A DNA stretch of 5,208 bases from CAG-217 sp963638105 (GTDB taxonomy: Bacteria > Bacillota > Clostridia > Oscillospirales > Acutalibacteraceae). The position numbers and the translations under genes are program-made. Under the pieces are notes generated by a model, which was not told the DNA's origin, did no database searches, and worked only from the letters and a program-made list of their open reading frames with translations. Below, piece after piece: positions 1 through 5,208 of this stretch; positions within the stretch are counted from its first letter, which is position 1, and each line of letters opens with the position of its first letter. The stretch covers positions 1-5,208 of the forward strand of contig CAVHPP010000039.1 in assembly GCA_963638105.1 (NCBI GenBank), in the 5' to 3' direction.

Positions 1-57
1 TGCGCCACTGATAGTGTCTGTACACCAGTCCACGATTTCATAGTCATGTTCATTCAC
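1..57 (-). CDS. Possible 5' end of a further leftward gene, cut by the window edge (unidentified)
   Basis: After the lipoprotein gene the minus strand stays open to the window edge. The best-looking frame starts at a GTG (57..55) whose last two bases overlap the TGA stop of the lipoprotein (GTGA overlap). It reads VNEHDYEIVDWCTDTISGA, an ordinary-looking soluble protein start. A second open frame starts at the ATG at 53..51, directly after the stop, and reads MNMTMKSWTGVQTLSVA. Neither has a convincing Shine-Dalgarno site, since only a weak AAGAAAAG lies upstream, and I recognise neither product. The plus strand also has an open frame ending in TGA at 58-60, so the 3' end of a convergent gene is a third option. 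No terminator hairpin is visible here, which fits continued leftward transcription. This is a weak call. Confidence 0.22.
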   Translation of the reverse strand, partial: MNEHDYEIVDWCTDTISGA

Positions 58-854
58 TGACTTTTCTTGGGCTTGGCGTAGGTGGAATAGGTGGTGTAAT
101 TCTCCTTGCCGCCTACGGTGCGGGTAAGCACATACTGCTTGCCGCTCTTTTTAATGCTGATTTTTACATCCTTGGGCTTTACATCCTTTTTGCCCATCAC
201 CTTGCAGGTGAGGGTGCCGTTCTTGGCGGTCATTTGCAGCCGAATGTCCGTGCCGCTGGTGTTCTTAAACTGAAAGTCCGTGGTGTTCCACTGGACGGTA
301 GCGTCTCCGCCCAGGGGCACATAGCTGATCTCCAGCGAGTGGGGCGCCCGGCTGACCACCGTTAGGTTGGCTCGGAGAATGCACTCAAAAATGGTGCTGC
401 TTACTTGGCATACCCCGCCGCCCAGACCGTCTACAAACTCGCCGTCCTGCACCACCTTGGCAGTGGCGTACCCGGCCAGCACCGTGCGCTTACCCACCGT
501 CTGGTTAAAGCTGAAGGTGCGCCCGGCAGGGATTACCAGGTTGTTCAGCTTGCGAATAGAGGCGGTAATGTTGGCGGTGCGGGTCTCGTTCTTGGCGTCG
601 TAGTAAGTAGTGTAGCTGGCCAGCTCGTGGCTGTACCCGCTGCCGCTTTTGCGGTGGAGCGCCGGATAAATGGTAGAGGTATAGCTCTCCCGGAAAGTGG
701 TCTTGGTGTTCTCCGTGGTGGTGACGGTGGTGGTTTCCGTAGTGGTTTCCTGTTTGGTTGTGGTGTCTGTGCCGGCAGCGGGCTTGGCAGTGCACCCGGT
801 AAAGGCGCCCACCACCAGTGCTGCCGCCAGCAAGCAGGTGCAAATGCGTTTCAT
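54..854 (-). CDS. VanW-domain lipoprotein (cell-envelope associated, function unknown)
   Basis: 266 residues. The N-terminus is a lipoprotein signal peptide: MKR, a hydrophobic stretch (about residues 8-18), then the lipobox FTGC with Cys21 as the expected lipidated residue. The protein should therefore be anchored on the outer face of the membrane. Residues 29-53 are a Thr-rich linker. The VanW domain covers roughly 93-220 and shows the family hallmarks: IPAGRTFSFN (108-117), the GY-A segment (128-132), GGGVCQVSST (145-154, Cys149), PHSLEISYVP (171-180, His172), GGDATV (182-187) and FKNTSG (196-201). The tail (about 240-264) resembles the strand-rich ending with Tyr and Lys-Pro common in VanW proteins. 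VanW was named from a vancomycin-resistance cluster, but its biochemical role is not established. The conserved Cys and His hint at a catalytic or binding site (inference). There is no van cluster here, so resistance should not be inferred. The ATG at 854 lies 7 bases after the glmU stop. Its Shine-Dalgarno is weak (AAGAAG, 870..865, inside the end of glmU), so translation is probably coupled to glmU. Confidence 0.88.
   Translation of the reverse strand: MKRICTCLLAAALVVGAFTGCTAKPAAGTDTTTKQETTTETTTVTTTENTKTTFRESYTSTIYPALHRKSGSGYSHELASYTTYYDAKNETRTANITASIRKLNNLVIPAGRTFSFNQTVGKRTVLAGYATAKVVQDGEFVDGLGGGVCQVSSTIFECILRANLTVVSRAPHSLEISYVPLGGDATVQWNTTDFQFKNTSGTDIRLQMTAKNGTLTCKVMGKKDVKPKDVKISIKKSGKQYVLTRTVGGKENYTTYSTYAKPKKSQ
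696..770 (-). repeat. Thr-rich low-complexity linker in the VanW lipoprotein
   Basis: Residues 29-53 of the lipoprotein contain 16 Thr in 25 positions, in clusters of TTT separated by E, V, KQE and EN. At DNA level this is an imperfect ACC/ACN codon repeat, seen on the plus strand as GGT/GTG runs. It lies just after the lipidated cysteine, so it most likely serves as a flexible spacer lifting the VanW domain off the membrane. Its length could vary between strains by slippage (inference). Confidence 0.75.
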
Positions 855-861
855 AGCTATT

Positions 862-2250
862 TTACTTCTTTTCTTTATAAGGCTTTTTCTCCGTGACCCA
901 GCCGGGCTTGTTCACTTGGCGGGCGCGGGCAATGGACAGGGCGTCGCCGGGAATATCGTCCGTAATGGTGGAACCGGCGGCAATGTATGCCCTCTCGCCC
1001 ACTTCTACCGGTGCCACCAGGTTGGTGTTGCAGCCGATAAAGGCGCCGTCGCCGATCTTGCAGCGGCTTTTGTTTTTGCCGTCATAGTTGACCGTTACCG
1101 TGCCGCAGCCAAAGTTCACCCCGGCGCCCACATCGCTGTCGCCAATGTAGGTCAGGTGGGCGCTTTTGGTGCCGGCGCCTACGGTACTGTTCTTCACTTC
1201 CACAAAGTCGCCGATGTGCACGCCGGTGTGCAGCACGCTGCCGCCCCGAATTTGTACAAAGGGGCCTGCGTCCGCGCCGTCCTCCACGGTGCTGTCCGTC
1301 AGCTTCACATTGTCCAGGGTCACGCCGTTGCCCACGGTGCCGTCCATAATATAGGTGTTCGGCCCGATCAGGCAGTCCTTGCCGATGGTGGTGTTCCCCA
1401 GCAAAATGGTGCCGGGCAGAATGGTGGTGCCGTTGCCCACCTGTACCGTGTCGGCAATCATCACACCGTCGGTGCAGGGAATGTCCACCCCGTCTATCAT
1501 CAGTTTGTGCATGATCCTGTGGCGCAGGATTTCGTTGAGAATGTGCAGCTGGGCACGGTCGTTGGCGCCCAGTACCACATCGCTGTTCTCTACTACATAG
1601 GCGTTGGCACCGTTGCCGGCACCCAGCAGAATGGCCAGGCTGTCGGTCAGGTAGTACTCATTCTGGGCGTTCTGATTGGTAATCCGGTCCAGAGCGTACA
1701 GCAGCTTGTCGCCCATAAACCAGTAGCACCCGGCGTTGCTTTCGTTGATTTTCTTTTCTTCCTCGGTGGCGTCCTTGTGCTCCACAATGCATTGGAGCTT
1801 GCCGTCGGCGCTACGCTTAATGTGACCGATCCCGTTGGTGTCCTCCACCAGGGCGCTGATGAGGGTGATGGCGTTGCCCTCGCTTTTATGCAGGGCGTAG
1901 GCATCGTTAATGGTAGGCTCGTCCAGCAGCGGGCCGTCGCCGTTCAGAACCAGAATATCGTCCCCTTGGTGACGCGCAATAAAATCCCGGGCGCACATCA
2001 CCGCGTGGCCGGTGCCCAGCTGGGGCTCTTGCAGGGCCGTCTCAATGGTCGGGTCCAGCGCCCGCAGGTGGTCCTCCACCTCATTATGCCGGTAGCCGGT
2101 GATCACGCAGATGGCCTCGCACCCGGCGCTCTTTACGGCAGATACCACATAGTCGATCATGGGCTTCATCAGCACCTTGCACATCACTTTGGGGCAGTCC
2201 GCCTTCATCCGGGTGCCTTTGCCCCCGGCTAAAATAATCGCACATTTCAT
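862..2250 (-). CDS. glmU: Bifunctional GlmU: GlcNAc-1-phosphate uridyltransferase / glucosamine-1-phosphate acetyltransferase
   Basis: 462 residues, close to the usual ~456. This cytoplasmic enzyme makes UDP-GlcNAc in two steps: acetyl-CoA acetylates GlcN-1-P, then UTP is used to form UDP-GlcNAc plus PPi. The N-terminal pyrophosphorylase domain (about 1-230) shows LAGGKGTRM (7-15, Arg14), PKV (Lys21), QLGTGHA (77-83), the metal-binding Asp105 in NGDGPL, VEHKDAT (156-162) and Asn230 in GAND. The C-terminal left-handed beta-helix (about 255-445) is built of hexapeptide repeats. It keeps the acetyltransferase residues Arg335, Lys353, His365, Tyr368, Asn379, Asn388 and Lys394, and the IARARQVNK ending. 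The usual GYGR motif reads GIGH (140-143), and AAG is AGG. Both catalytic centres otherwise look intact. An upstream TTG (2310) in frame would add 20 residues. I chose the ATG at 2250 because it gives the normal MKCAIILAGG start and has AAAGGA 11 bases upstream, whereas the longer form would overlap the predicted -10. Confidence 0.97.
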   Translation of the reverse strand: MKCAIILAGGKGTRMKADCPKVMCKVLMKPMIDYVVSAVKSAGCEAICVITGYRHNEVEDHLRALDPTIETALQEPQLGTGHAVMCARDFIARHQGDDILVLNGDGPLLDEPTINDAYALHKSEGNAITLISALVEDTNGIGHIKRSADGKLQCIVEHKDATEEEKKINESNAGCYWFMGDKLLYALDRITNQNAQNEYYLTDSLAILLGAGNGANAYVVENSDVVLGANDRAQLHILNEILRHRIMHKLMIDGVDIPCTDGVMIADTVQVGNGTTILPGTILLGNTTIGKDCLIGPNTYIMDGTVGNGVTLDNVKLTDSTVEDGADAGPFVQIRGGSVLHTGVHIGDFVEVKNSTVGAGTKSAHLTYIGDSDVGAGVNFGCGTVTVNYDGKNKSRCKIGDGAFIGCNTNLVAPVEVGERAYIAAGSTITDDIPGDALSIARARQVNKPGWVTEKKPYKEKK

Positions 2251-2261
2251 AGGTGTATCGT

Positions 2262-2267
2262 TCCTTT
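2262..2267 (-). promoter_or_regulatory. Ribosome binding site of glmU
   Basis: On the minus strand AAAGGA (2267..2262) stands 11 bases before the ATG at 2250. It supports the ATG over the in-frame TTG at 2310, which has no Shine-Dalgarno sequence at a useful distance. Confidence 0.6.
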
Positions 2268-2298
2268 CCAAACCGGATATTCTTTGATTTGTGTTTTC

Positions 2299-2327
2299 AT
2301 TATGCAACAATCGGCGGCGCTTTGCAA
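2299..2327 (-). promoter_or_regulatory. Predicted sigma-A-type promoter of the glmU operon
   Basis: The minus strand reads TTGCAA (-35, 2327..2322), a 17-base spacer, then CATAAT (-10, 2304..2299). This matches 4 of 6 and 5 of 6 consensus positions at the optimal spacing. The start site would fall near 2292, giving a leader of about 42 bases before the glmU ATG. The same promoter would serve the VanW lipoprotein gene, as no promoter or terminator fits in the 7-base gap. Assigned by eye, without experimental support. Confidence 0.6.
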
Positions 2328-2340
2328 GTCTATTTGACAG

Positions 2341-2377
2341 AAAGCGTATAAAATAATAAAAAAATAAGAAAAAGTAT
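2341..2377 (+). promoter_or_regulatory. A-rich tract upstream of the ppdK -35 (UP-element-like)
   Basis: This stretch is almost entirely A and T, with A-runs of seven (2358-2364) and five (2369-2373), directly before the predicted ppdK -35 at 2378. Phased A-tracts at this place often raise promoter strength through contact with the RNA polymerase alpha subunit or DNA bending. That would suit a highly expressed enzyme (inference). A perfect TTGACA lies just upstream at 2334-2339, but the only -10 at 17-base spacing is a poor TAAAAA (2357-2362). Confidence 0.4.
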
Positions 2378-2406
2378 TTGTATTTTGGCCCCCGCTGTGC
2401 TATAAT
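2378..2406 (+). promoter_or_regulatory. Predicted extended -10 sigma-A promoter of ppdK
   Basis: TTGTAT (-35, 2378-2383), a 17-base spacer, then a perfect TATAAT (-10, 2401-2406) preceded by TG at 2398-2399, so an extended -10 element. The predicted start site is near 2412-2413, giving a leader of about 63 bases. This is the strongest promoter-like signal in the window and points away from glmU, making the intergenic region a divergent promoter pair. Confidence 0.75.
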
Positions 2407-2410
2407 TTTA

Positions 2411-2441
2411 CCGCATTATACTGACGCAGTGTAATTTGCGG
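2411..2441 (+). promoter_or_regulatory. Dyad / stem-loop at the predicted 5' end of the ppdK mRNA
   Basis: CCGC (2411-2414) pairs with GCGG (2438-2441), and ATTATACTG (2415-2423) pairs with CAGTGTAAT (2427-2435) with one G-U wobble. The loop is ACG, and TT (2436-2437) is bulged: 13 base pairs in total. It sits right at the predicted transcription start. It could act as RNA, protecting the 5' end or controlling message stability, or as DNA, an operator just downstream of the -10. The sequence alone does not decide. It ends 21 bases before the Shine-Dalgarno, so it does not directly block ribosome binding. Confidence 0.55.
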
Positions 2442-2462
2442 GTATATTACAAACTATTTTTT

Positions 2463-2467
2463 GGAGG
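2463..2467 (+). promoter_or_regulatory. Ribosome binding site of ppdK
   Basis: GGAGG followed by an 8-base spacer to the ATG at 2476, a near-ideal Firmicutes site. It decides the start: an in-frame TTG at 2461 overlaps this site and would add only MEVFS, so it is part of the leader rather than a start codon. Confidence 0.9.
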
Positions 2468-2475
2468 TATTCTCA

Positions 2476-5106
2476 ATGGCAAAAAAGTATTGCTACCTCT
2501 TCTCTGAGGGTAATGCAAACATGAGAGAGCTTCTCGGCGGTAAGGGTGCTAACCTGGCCGAGATGACCAACATCGGCCTGCCGGTGCCCCAGGGCTTCAC
2601 CATCACGACTGAGGCCTGCACCCAGTATTATGAGGACGGCCGCGAGATCAATCCTGAGATCATGGATGAGATCAACCAGTATATCGTAAAGATGGAAGAG
2701 ATCACCGGCAAGAAGTTCGGCGACAAGCAGAATCCGCTGCTGGTATCCGTTCGCTCCGGTGCAAGAGCTTCCATGCCCGGCATGATGGACACCATCCTGA
2801 ACCTGGGTCTGAACGAGGATGTTGTGGACACCATCGCTACCCAGTCCGGTAATCCCCGTTGGGCTTGGGACTGCTACAGAAGATTTATCCAGATGTATTC
2901 CGACGTGGTTATGGAAGTGGGTAAGAAGTACTTTGAGGAGCTCATCGATGAGATGAAGACCAAGAAGGGCGTTACCCAGGATGTGGAGCTGGACGCTGAC
3001 GATCTGAAGGAGTTGGCTTCTCAGTTCAAGGCCGAGTACAAGGCCAAGATCGGCGAGGACTTCCCCACAGATCCTAAGGAGCAGCTGATGGGCGCCATCA
3101 AGGCTGTGTTCCGTTCTTGGGACAACCCCCGTGCAAATGTATATCGTCGTGACAACGACATTCCGTATTCTTGGGGTACTGCCGTTAACGTGCAGTCCAT
3201 GGCCTTTGGTAACATGGGCGATGACTGCGGCACCGGCGTTGCCTTTACCCGTGACCCCGCTACCGGCGCAAAGGGCCTCTTCGGTGAGTTCCTGACCAAC
3301 GCCCAGGGCGAGGACGTAGTGGCCGGTGTGCGTACACCTATGCACATTCAGGAGATGGAGCAGAAGTTCCCCGAGGCTTTCGCACAGTTTACCCAGGTTT
3401 GCCAGACTTTGGAGAACCATTACAGAGATATGCAGGACATGGAGTTCACCGTGGAGCACGGTAAGCTGTTCATGCTGCAGACCCGTAACGGTAAGCGTAC
3501 CGCGCAGGCTGCGCTGAAGATCGCTTGCGATTTGGTAGACGAGGGCATGAGAACGGAAGAAGAAGCCGTTGCTATGATCGATCCCCGTAACCTGGACACC
3601 CTGCTGCACCCGCAGTTTGACGCTGCCGCCATTAAGGCTGCTACCCCGGCCGGTAAGGGCCTGGGCGCTTCCCCCGGCGCTGCTTGCGGTAAAGTTGTGT
3701 TCACCGCTGATGACGCTGTGGAGTGGAACGAGAGAGGCGAGAAGGTGGTTCTGGTTCGTCTGGAGACTTCTCCCGAGGACATCACCGGCATGAAGGCTTC
3801 TCAGGGCATCCTGACCGTTCGCGGCGGTATGACTTCTCACGCTGCCGTTGTTGCTCGTGGTATGGGTACCTGCTGCGTATCCGGCTGCGGCGACATTGTA
3901 ATGGACGAGGCCAACAAGCAGTTCACTCTGGCAGGCAAGACCTATCACGAGGGCGACTACATCTCCATTGACGGTTCTACCGGTAATATTTATGACGGCA
4001 TTATCGCTACCCAGGACGCAACCATTTCCGGCGACTTCGGTCGTATCATGGGCTGGGCTGATAAGTTCCGTGTACTGAAAGTGCGCACCAACGCAGACAC
4101 CCCCGCAGACGCTAAGAAGGCGCGCGAGCTGGGCGCTGAGGGTATCGGCCTGTGCCGTACCGAGCATATGTTCTTCGAGGAAGACAGAATTGCTGCTTTC
4201 CGTGAGATGATTTGCTCTGACACCGTTGAGGAGCGCGAGGCTGCTCTGGAGAAGATCCTGCCGTATCAGCAGGGCGACTTTGAGAAGCTGTATGAGGCGC
4301 TGGAGGGCTGCCCGGTAACCATCCGTTTCCTGGATCCCCCGCTGCATGAGTTCGTTCCCACTGAGGAAGAAGATATTGAGAAGCTGGCTAAGGCGCAGGG
4401 CAAGAGCGTTGAGCAGATCAAGGCCATCATTGCTTCTCTGCATGAGTTCAACCCGATGATGGGTCACCGTGGCCTGCGTCTGGCTGTGACTTATCCTGAA
4501 ATCGCTAAGATGCAGACCAAGGCCGTGATCCGCGCTGCCATCAATGTACAGAAGGCACATCCGGATTGGACCGTGGCTCCGGAGATCATGATCCCCCTGT
4601 CTTGCGACGCCAAGGAATTGAAGTATGTAAAGGACATCGTGGTTGCCACCGCTGACGCAGAAATCAAGGCTGCCGGCAGCGATATGAAGTATGAAGTGGG
4701 CACCATGATCGAGATCCCCCGCGCGGCTCTGACTGCCGGCGAGATCGCTAAGGAAGCAGAGTTCTTCTGCTTCGGCACCAACGACCTGACCCAGATGACC
4801 TACGGCTTCAGCCGTGATGACGCCGGTAAGTTCCTGAACGCTTACTATGACGCCAAGATCTTTGAGAACGATCCCTTCGCTAAGCTGGATCGTGACGGCG
4901 TTGGCCAGCTGATGCAGATGGCTGTGAAGAACGGTAAAGCTACCCGTCCCCAGCTGCACTGCGGTATCTGCGGTGAGCACGGCGGTGACCCCAGCTCCGT
5001 AGAGTTCTGCCACCAGATCGGTCTGGACTATGTGTCCTGCTCTCCGTTCCGTGTGCCGATCGCTCGTCTGGCTGCTGCACAGGCTGCTATTAACGAAAAG
5101 CGCTAA
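2476..5106 (+). CDS. ppdK: Pyruvate, phosphate dikinase (PPDK)
   Basis: 876 residues, full length for the family. It reversibly converts ATP + Pi + pyruvate to AMP + PPi + PEP in the cytoplasm. In many anaerobic Clostridia it can run glycolytically, making ATP from PEP, AMP and PPi. The N-terminal nucleotide-binding domain (about 1-340) has GGKGANLAEM (Lys23), SVRSGARASMPGMMDT (Arg93), Glu323 and the LQTRNGKR segment (Gln335, Arg337). The swivelling phosphohistidine domain (about 390-510) starts near SPGAACGKV and carries GGMTSHAAVVARGMG with catalytic His455. Thr453, two residues earlier, is the site modified in homologues by PPDK regulatory protein. The C-terminal PEP/pyruvate barrel (about 534-876) has Arg561 (LCRTEH), Arg617 (RFLDPPLHEF), Glu746, Asn769-Asp770 (FGTNDLTQ) and Cys832 (GICGEHGG). 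All the key residues I know are present. Codons favour CGT, GGT, GCT, CTG and AAG, and TTA, CTA and TCA are absent, as expected of a highly expressed gene. It appears monocistronic, with its own promoter and terminator. Confidence 0.98.
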   Translation: MAKKYCYLFSEGNANMRELLGGKGANLAEMTNIGLPVPQGFTITTEACTQYYEDGREINPEIMDEINQYIVKMEEITGKKFGDKQNPLLVSVRSGARASMPGMMDTILNLGLNEDVVDTIATQSGNPRWAWDCYRRFIQMYSDVVMEVGKKYFEELIDEMKTKKGVTQDVELDADDLKELASQFKAEYKAKIGEDFPTDPKEQLMGAIKAVFRSWDNPRANVYRRDNDIPYSWGTAVNVQSMAFGNMGDDCGTGVAFTRDPATGAKGLFGEFLTNAQGEDVVAGVRTPMHIQEMEQKFPEAFAQFTQVCQTLENHYRDMQDMEFTVEHGKLFMLQTRNGKRTAQAALKIACDLVDEGMRTEEEAVAMIDPRNLDTLLHPQFDAAAIKAATPAGKGLGASPGAACGKVVFTADDAVEWNERGEKVVLVRLETSPEDITGMKASQGILTVRGGMTSHAAVVARGMGTCCVSGCGDIVMDEANKQFTLAGKTYHEGDYISIDGSTGNIYDGIIATQDATISGDFGRIMGWADKFRVLKVRTNADTPADAKKARELGAEGIGLCRTEHMFFEEDRIAAFREMICSDTVEEREAALEKILPYQQGDFEKLYEALEGCPVTIRFLDPPLHEFVPTEEEDIEKLAKAQGKSVEQIKAIIASLHEFNPMMGHRGLRLAVTYPEIAKMQTKAVIRAAINVQKAHPDWTVAPEIMIPLSCDAKELKYVKDIVVATADAEIKAAGSDMKYEVGTMIEIPRAALTAGEIAKEAEFFCFGTNDLTQMTYGFSRDDAGKFLNAYYDAKIFENDPFAKLDRDGVGQLMQMAVKNGKATRPQLHCGICGEHGGDPSSVEFCHQIGLDYVSCSPFRVPIARLAAAQAAINEKR

Positions 5107-5130
5107 TCAGAAGTTAGCGAAAATCGCAAC
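5101..5130 (+). other. Two mutually exclusive small hairpins around the ppdK stop codon
   Basis: CGCTAA (5101-5106, including the stop) can pair with TTAGCG (5114-5119) across a 7-base loop. Alternatively GTT+GCGA (5113-5115, 5117-5120) can pair with TCGC+AAC (5124-5130) across an AAA loop, with A5116 bulged. The two share TTAGCG, so only one can form at a time. Neither is followed by a T-run, so these are not terminators. A role in 3' processing or stability is possible but unproven. Confidence 0.35.
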
Positions 5131-5143
5131 AAGTAAATAGCAT

Positions 5144-5181
5144 ACGCCCACATTATCGAAAGGTAGTGTGGGCGTTTTTTT
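5144..5181 (+). terminator. Strong intrinsic terminator after ppdK
   Basis: The left arm ACGCCCACATTATC (5144-5157) pairs with GGTAGTGTGGGCGT (5162-5175), giving 14 base pairs with two G-U wobbles and a GAAA tetraloop (5158-5161) closed by C-G. Seven T follow at 5175-5181. The nine base pairs at the foot are perfect and GC-rich. It lies 37 bases after the ppdK stop. In the opposite direction only a weak T-run (ATTTA) follows, so it is probably one-directional. Confidence 0.95.
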
Positions 5182-5208
5182 GGCTCTAATCCTTACAAAT
5201 CGTAGGGG

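Noticed and set aside
54..854. Vancomycin resistance function for the VanW-domain protein
   Set aside because: No vanH, vanA/B, vanX or vanRS-like gene is nearby. VanW domains are widespread in Firmicutes that are not resistant, and the gene travels with glmU here.
697..2232. 511-residue plus-strand open frame opposite glmU
   Set aside because: It is in register with glmU and rich in Val, Ala, Gly and His, with no recognisable motif or good ribosome site. It is a shadow of a clearly real gene.
2251..2310. 20-residue N-terminal extension of GlmU from a TTG at 2310
   Set aside because: The extension is not family-like, has no Shine-Dalgarno, and overlaps the predicted -10 of the glmU promoter. 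The ATG at 2250 has AAAGGA at a good distance.
2339..2352. Catabolite-response (cre)-like sequence AGAAAGCGTATAAA
   Set aside because: It misses two defined positions of the usual cre consensus and lies in A-rich DNA, where such partial matches are expected by chance.
2334..2362. Second rightward promoter using the perfect TTGACA at 2334-2339
   Set aside because: The only hexamer at 17-base spacing is TAAAAA, a poor -10 in an A-run. The extended -10 promoter at 2378-2406 is far better.
2415..2420. A perfect TATAAT on the minus strand inside the ppdK leader
   Set aside because: There is no acceptable -35 at 16-18 bases upstream and no TG extension. It is better explained as one arm of the 2411-2441 dyad.
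2473..5013. 846-residue open frame on the minus strand opposite ppdK
   Set aside because: It is the exact register complement of ppdK. The protein is low-complexity in Leu, His, Val and Gly, has no recognisable motif, and is explained by the absence of TTA, CTA and TCA codons in ppdK.
5182..5208. Possible tRNA T-arm-like stretch at the right edge
   Set aside because: The resemblance to a T-arm is loose, no acceptor stem partner is visible in 27 bases, and nothing else supports an RNA gene.

Overview
The window looks like chromosomal DNA from a low-copy housekeeping region of an anaerobic Clostridia-type Firmicute, most likely of the Oscillospirales/Ruminococcaceae kind. This is inferred from the proteins. 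The pyruvate phosphate dikinase aligns, as I remember that sequence, almost residue for residue with the Clostridium symbiosum enzyme. GlmU carries the Firmicutes-style ending IARARQVNK. A VanW-domain lipoprotein follows glmU, and the promoters and Shine-Dalgarno sites are of the Firmicutes type. No mobile element, CRISPR array, tRNA or rRNA was seen.

Layout. Positions 1-53 lie downstream of the leftward genes and may hold the first codons of another leftward gene that runs off the window. Positions 54-854 (minus) encode a small VanW-domain lipoprotein with a Thr-rich linker. Positions 862-2250 (minus) encode complete GlmU, which makes UDP-GlcNAc; only 7 bases separate it from the lipoprotein gene, so the two probably form one transcript. 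Positions 2251-2475 are a divergent regulatory region of about 225 bp. It has one well-formed sigma-A-type promoter facing left (glmU) and one facing right (ppdK), an A-rich tract between them, and a dyad/stem-loop at the predicted 5' end of the ppdK message. Positions 2476-5106 (plus) encode complete pyruvate phosphate dikinase. Two small alternative hairpins follow around the stop codon, then a strong intrinsic terminator at 5144-5181 with a GAAA tetraloop. The last 27 bases show nothing recognisable.

How the genes fit together. The leftward pair is a cell-envelope unit: GlmU supplies the UDP-GlcNAc used for peptidoglycan and other wall polymers, and the lipoprotein probably acts outside the membrane on or near the wall. 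The rightward gene is a monocistronic central-carbon enzyme that interconverts PEP, AMP and PPi with pyruvate, ATP and Pi. PPi is a product of the GlmU reaction and a substrate of PPDK in the glycolytic direction. That is a possible metabolic connection, but nothing in the sequence proves it. I found no convincing sign of a previously undescribed system. The most interesting non-coding signals are the 5' dyad of ppdK and the compact divergent promoter region.
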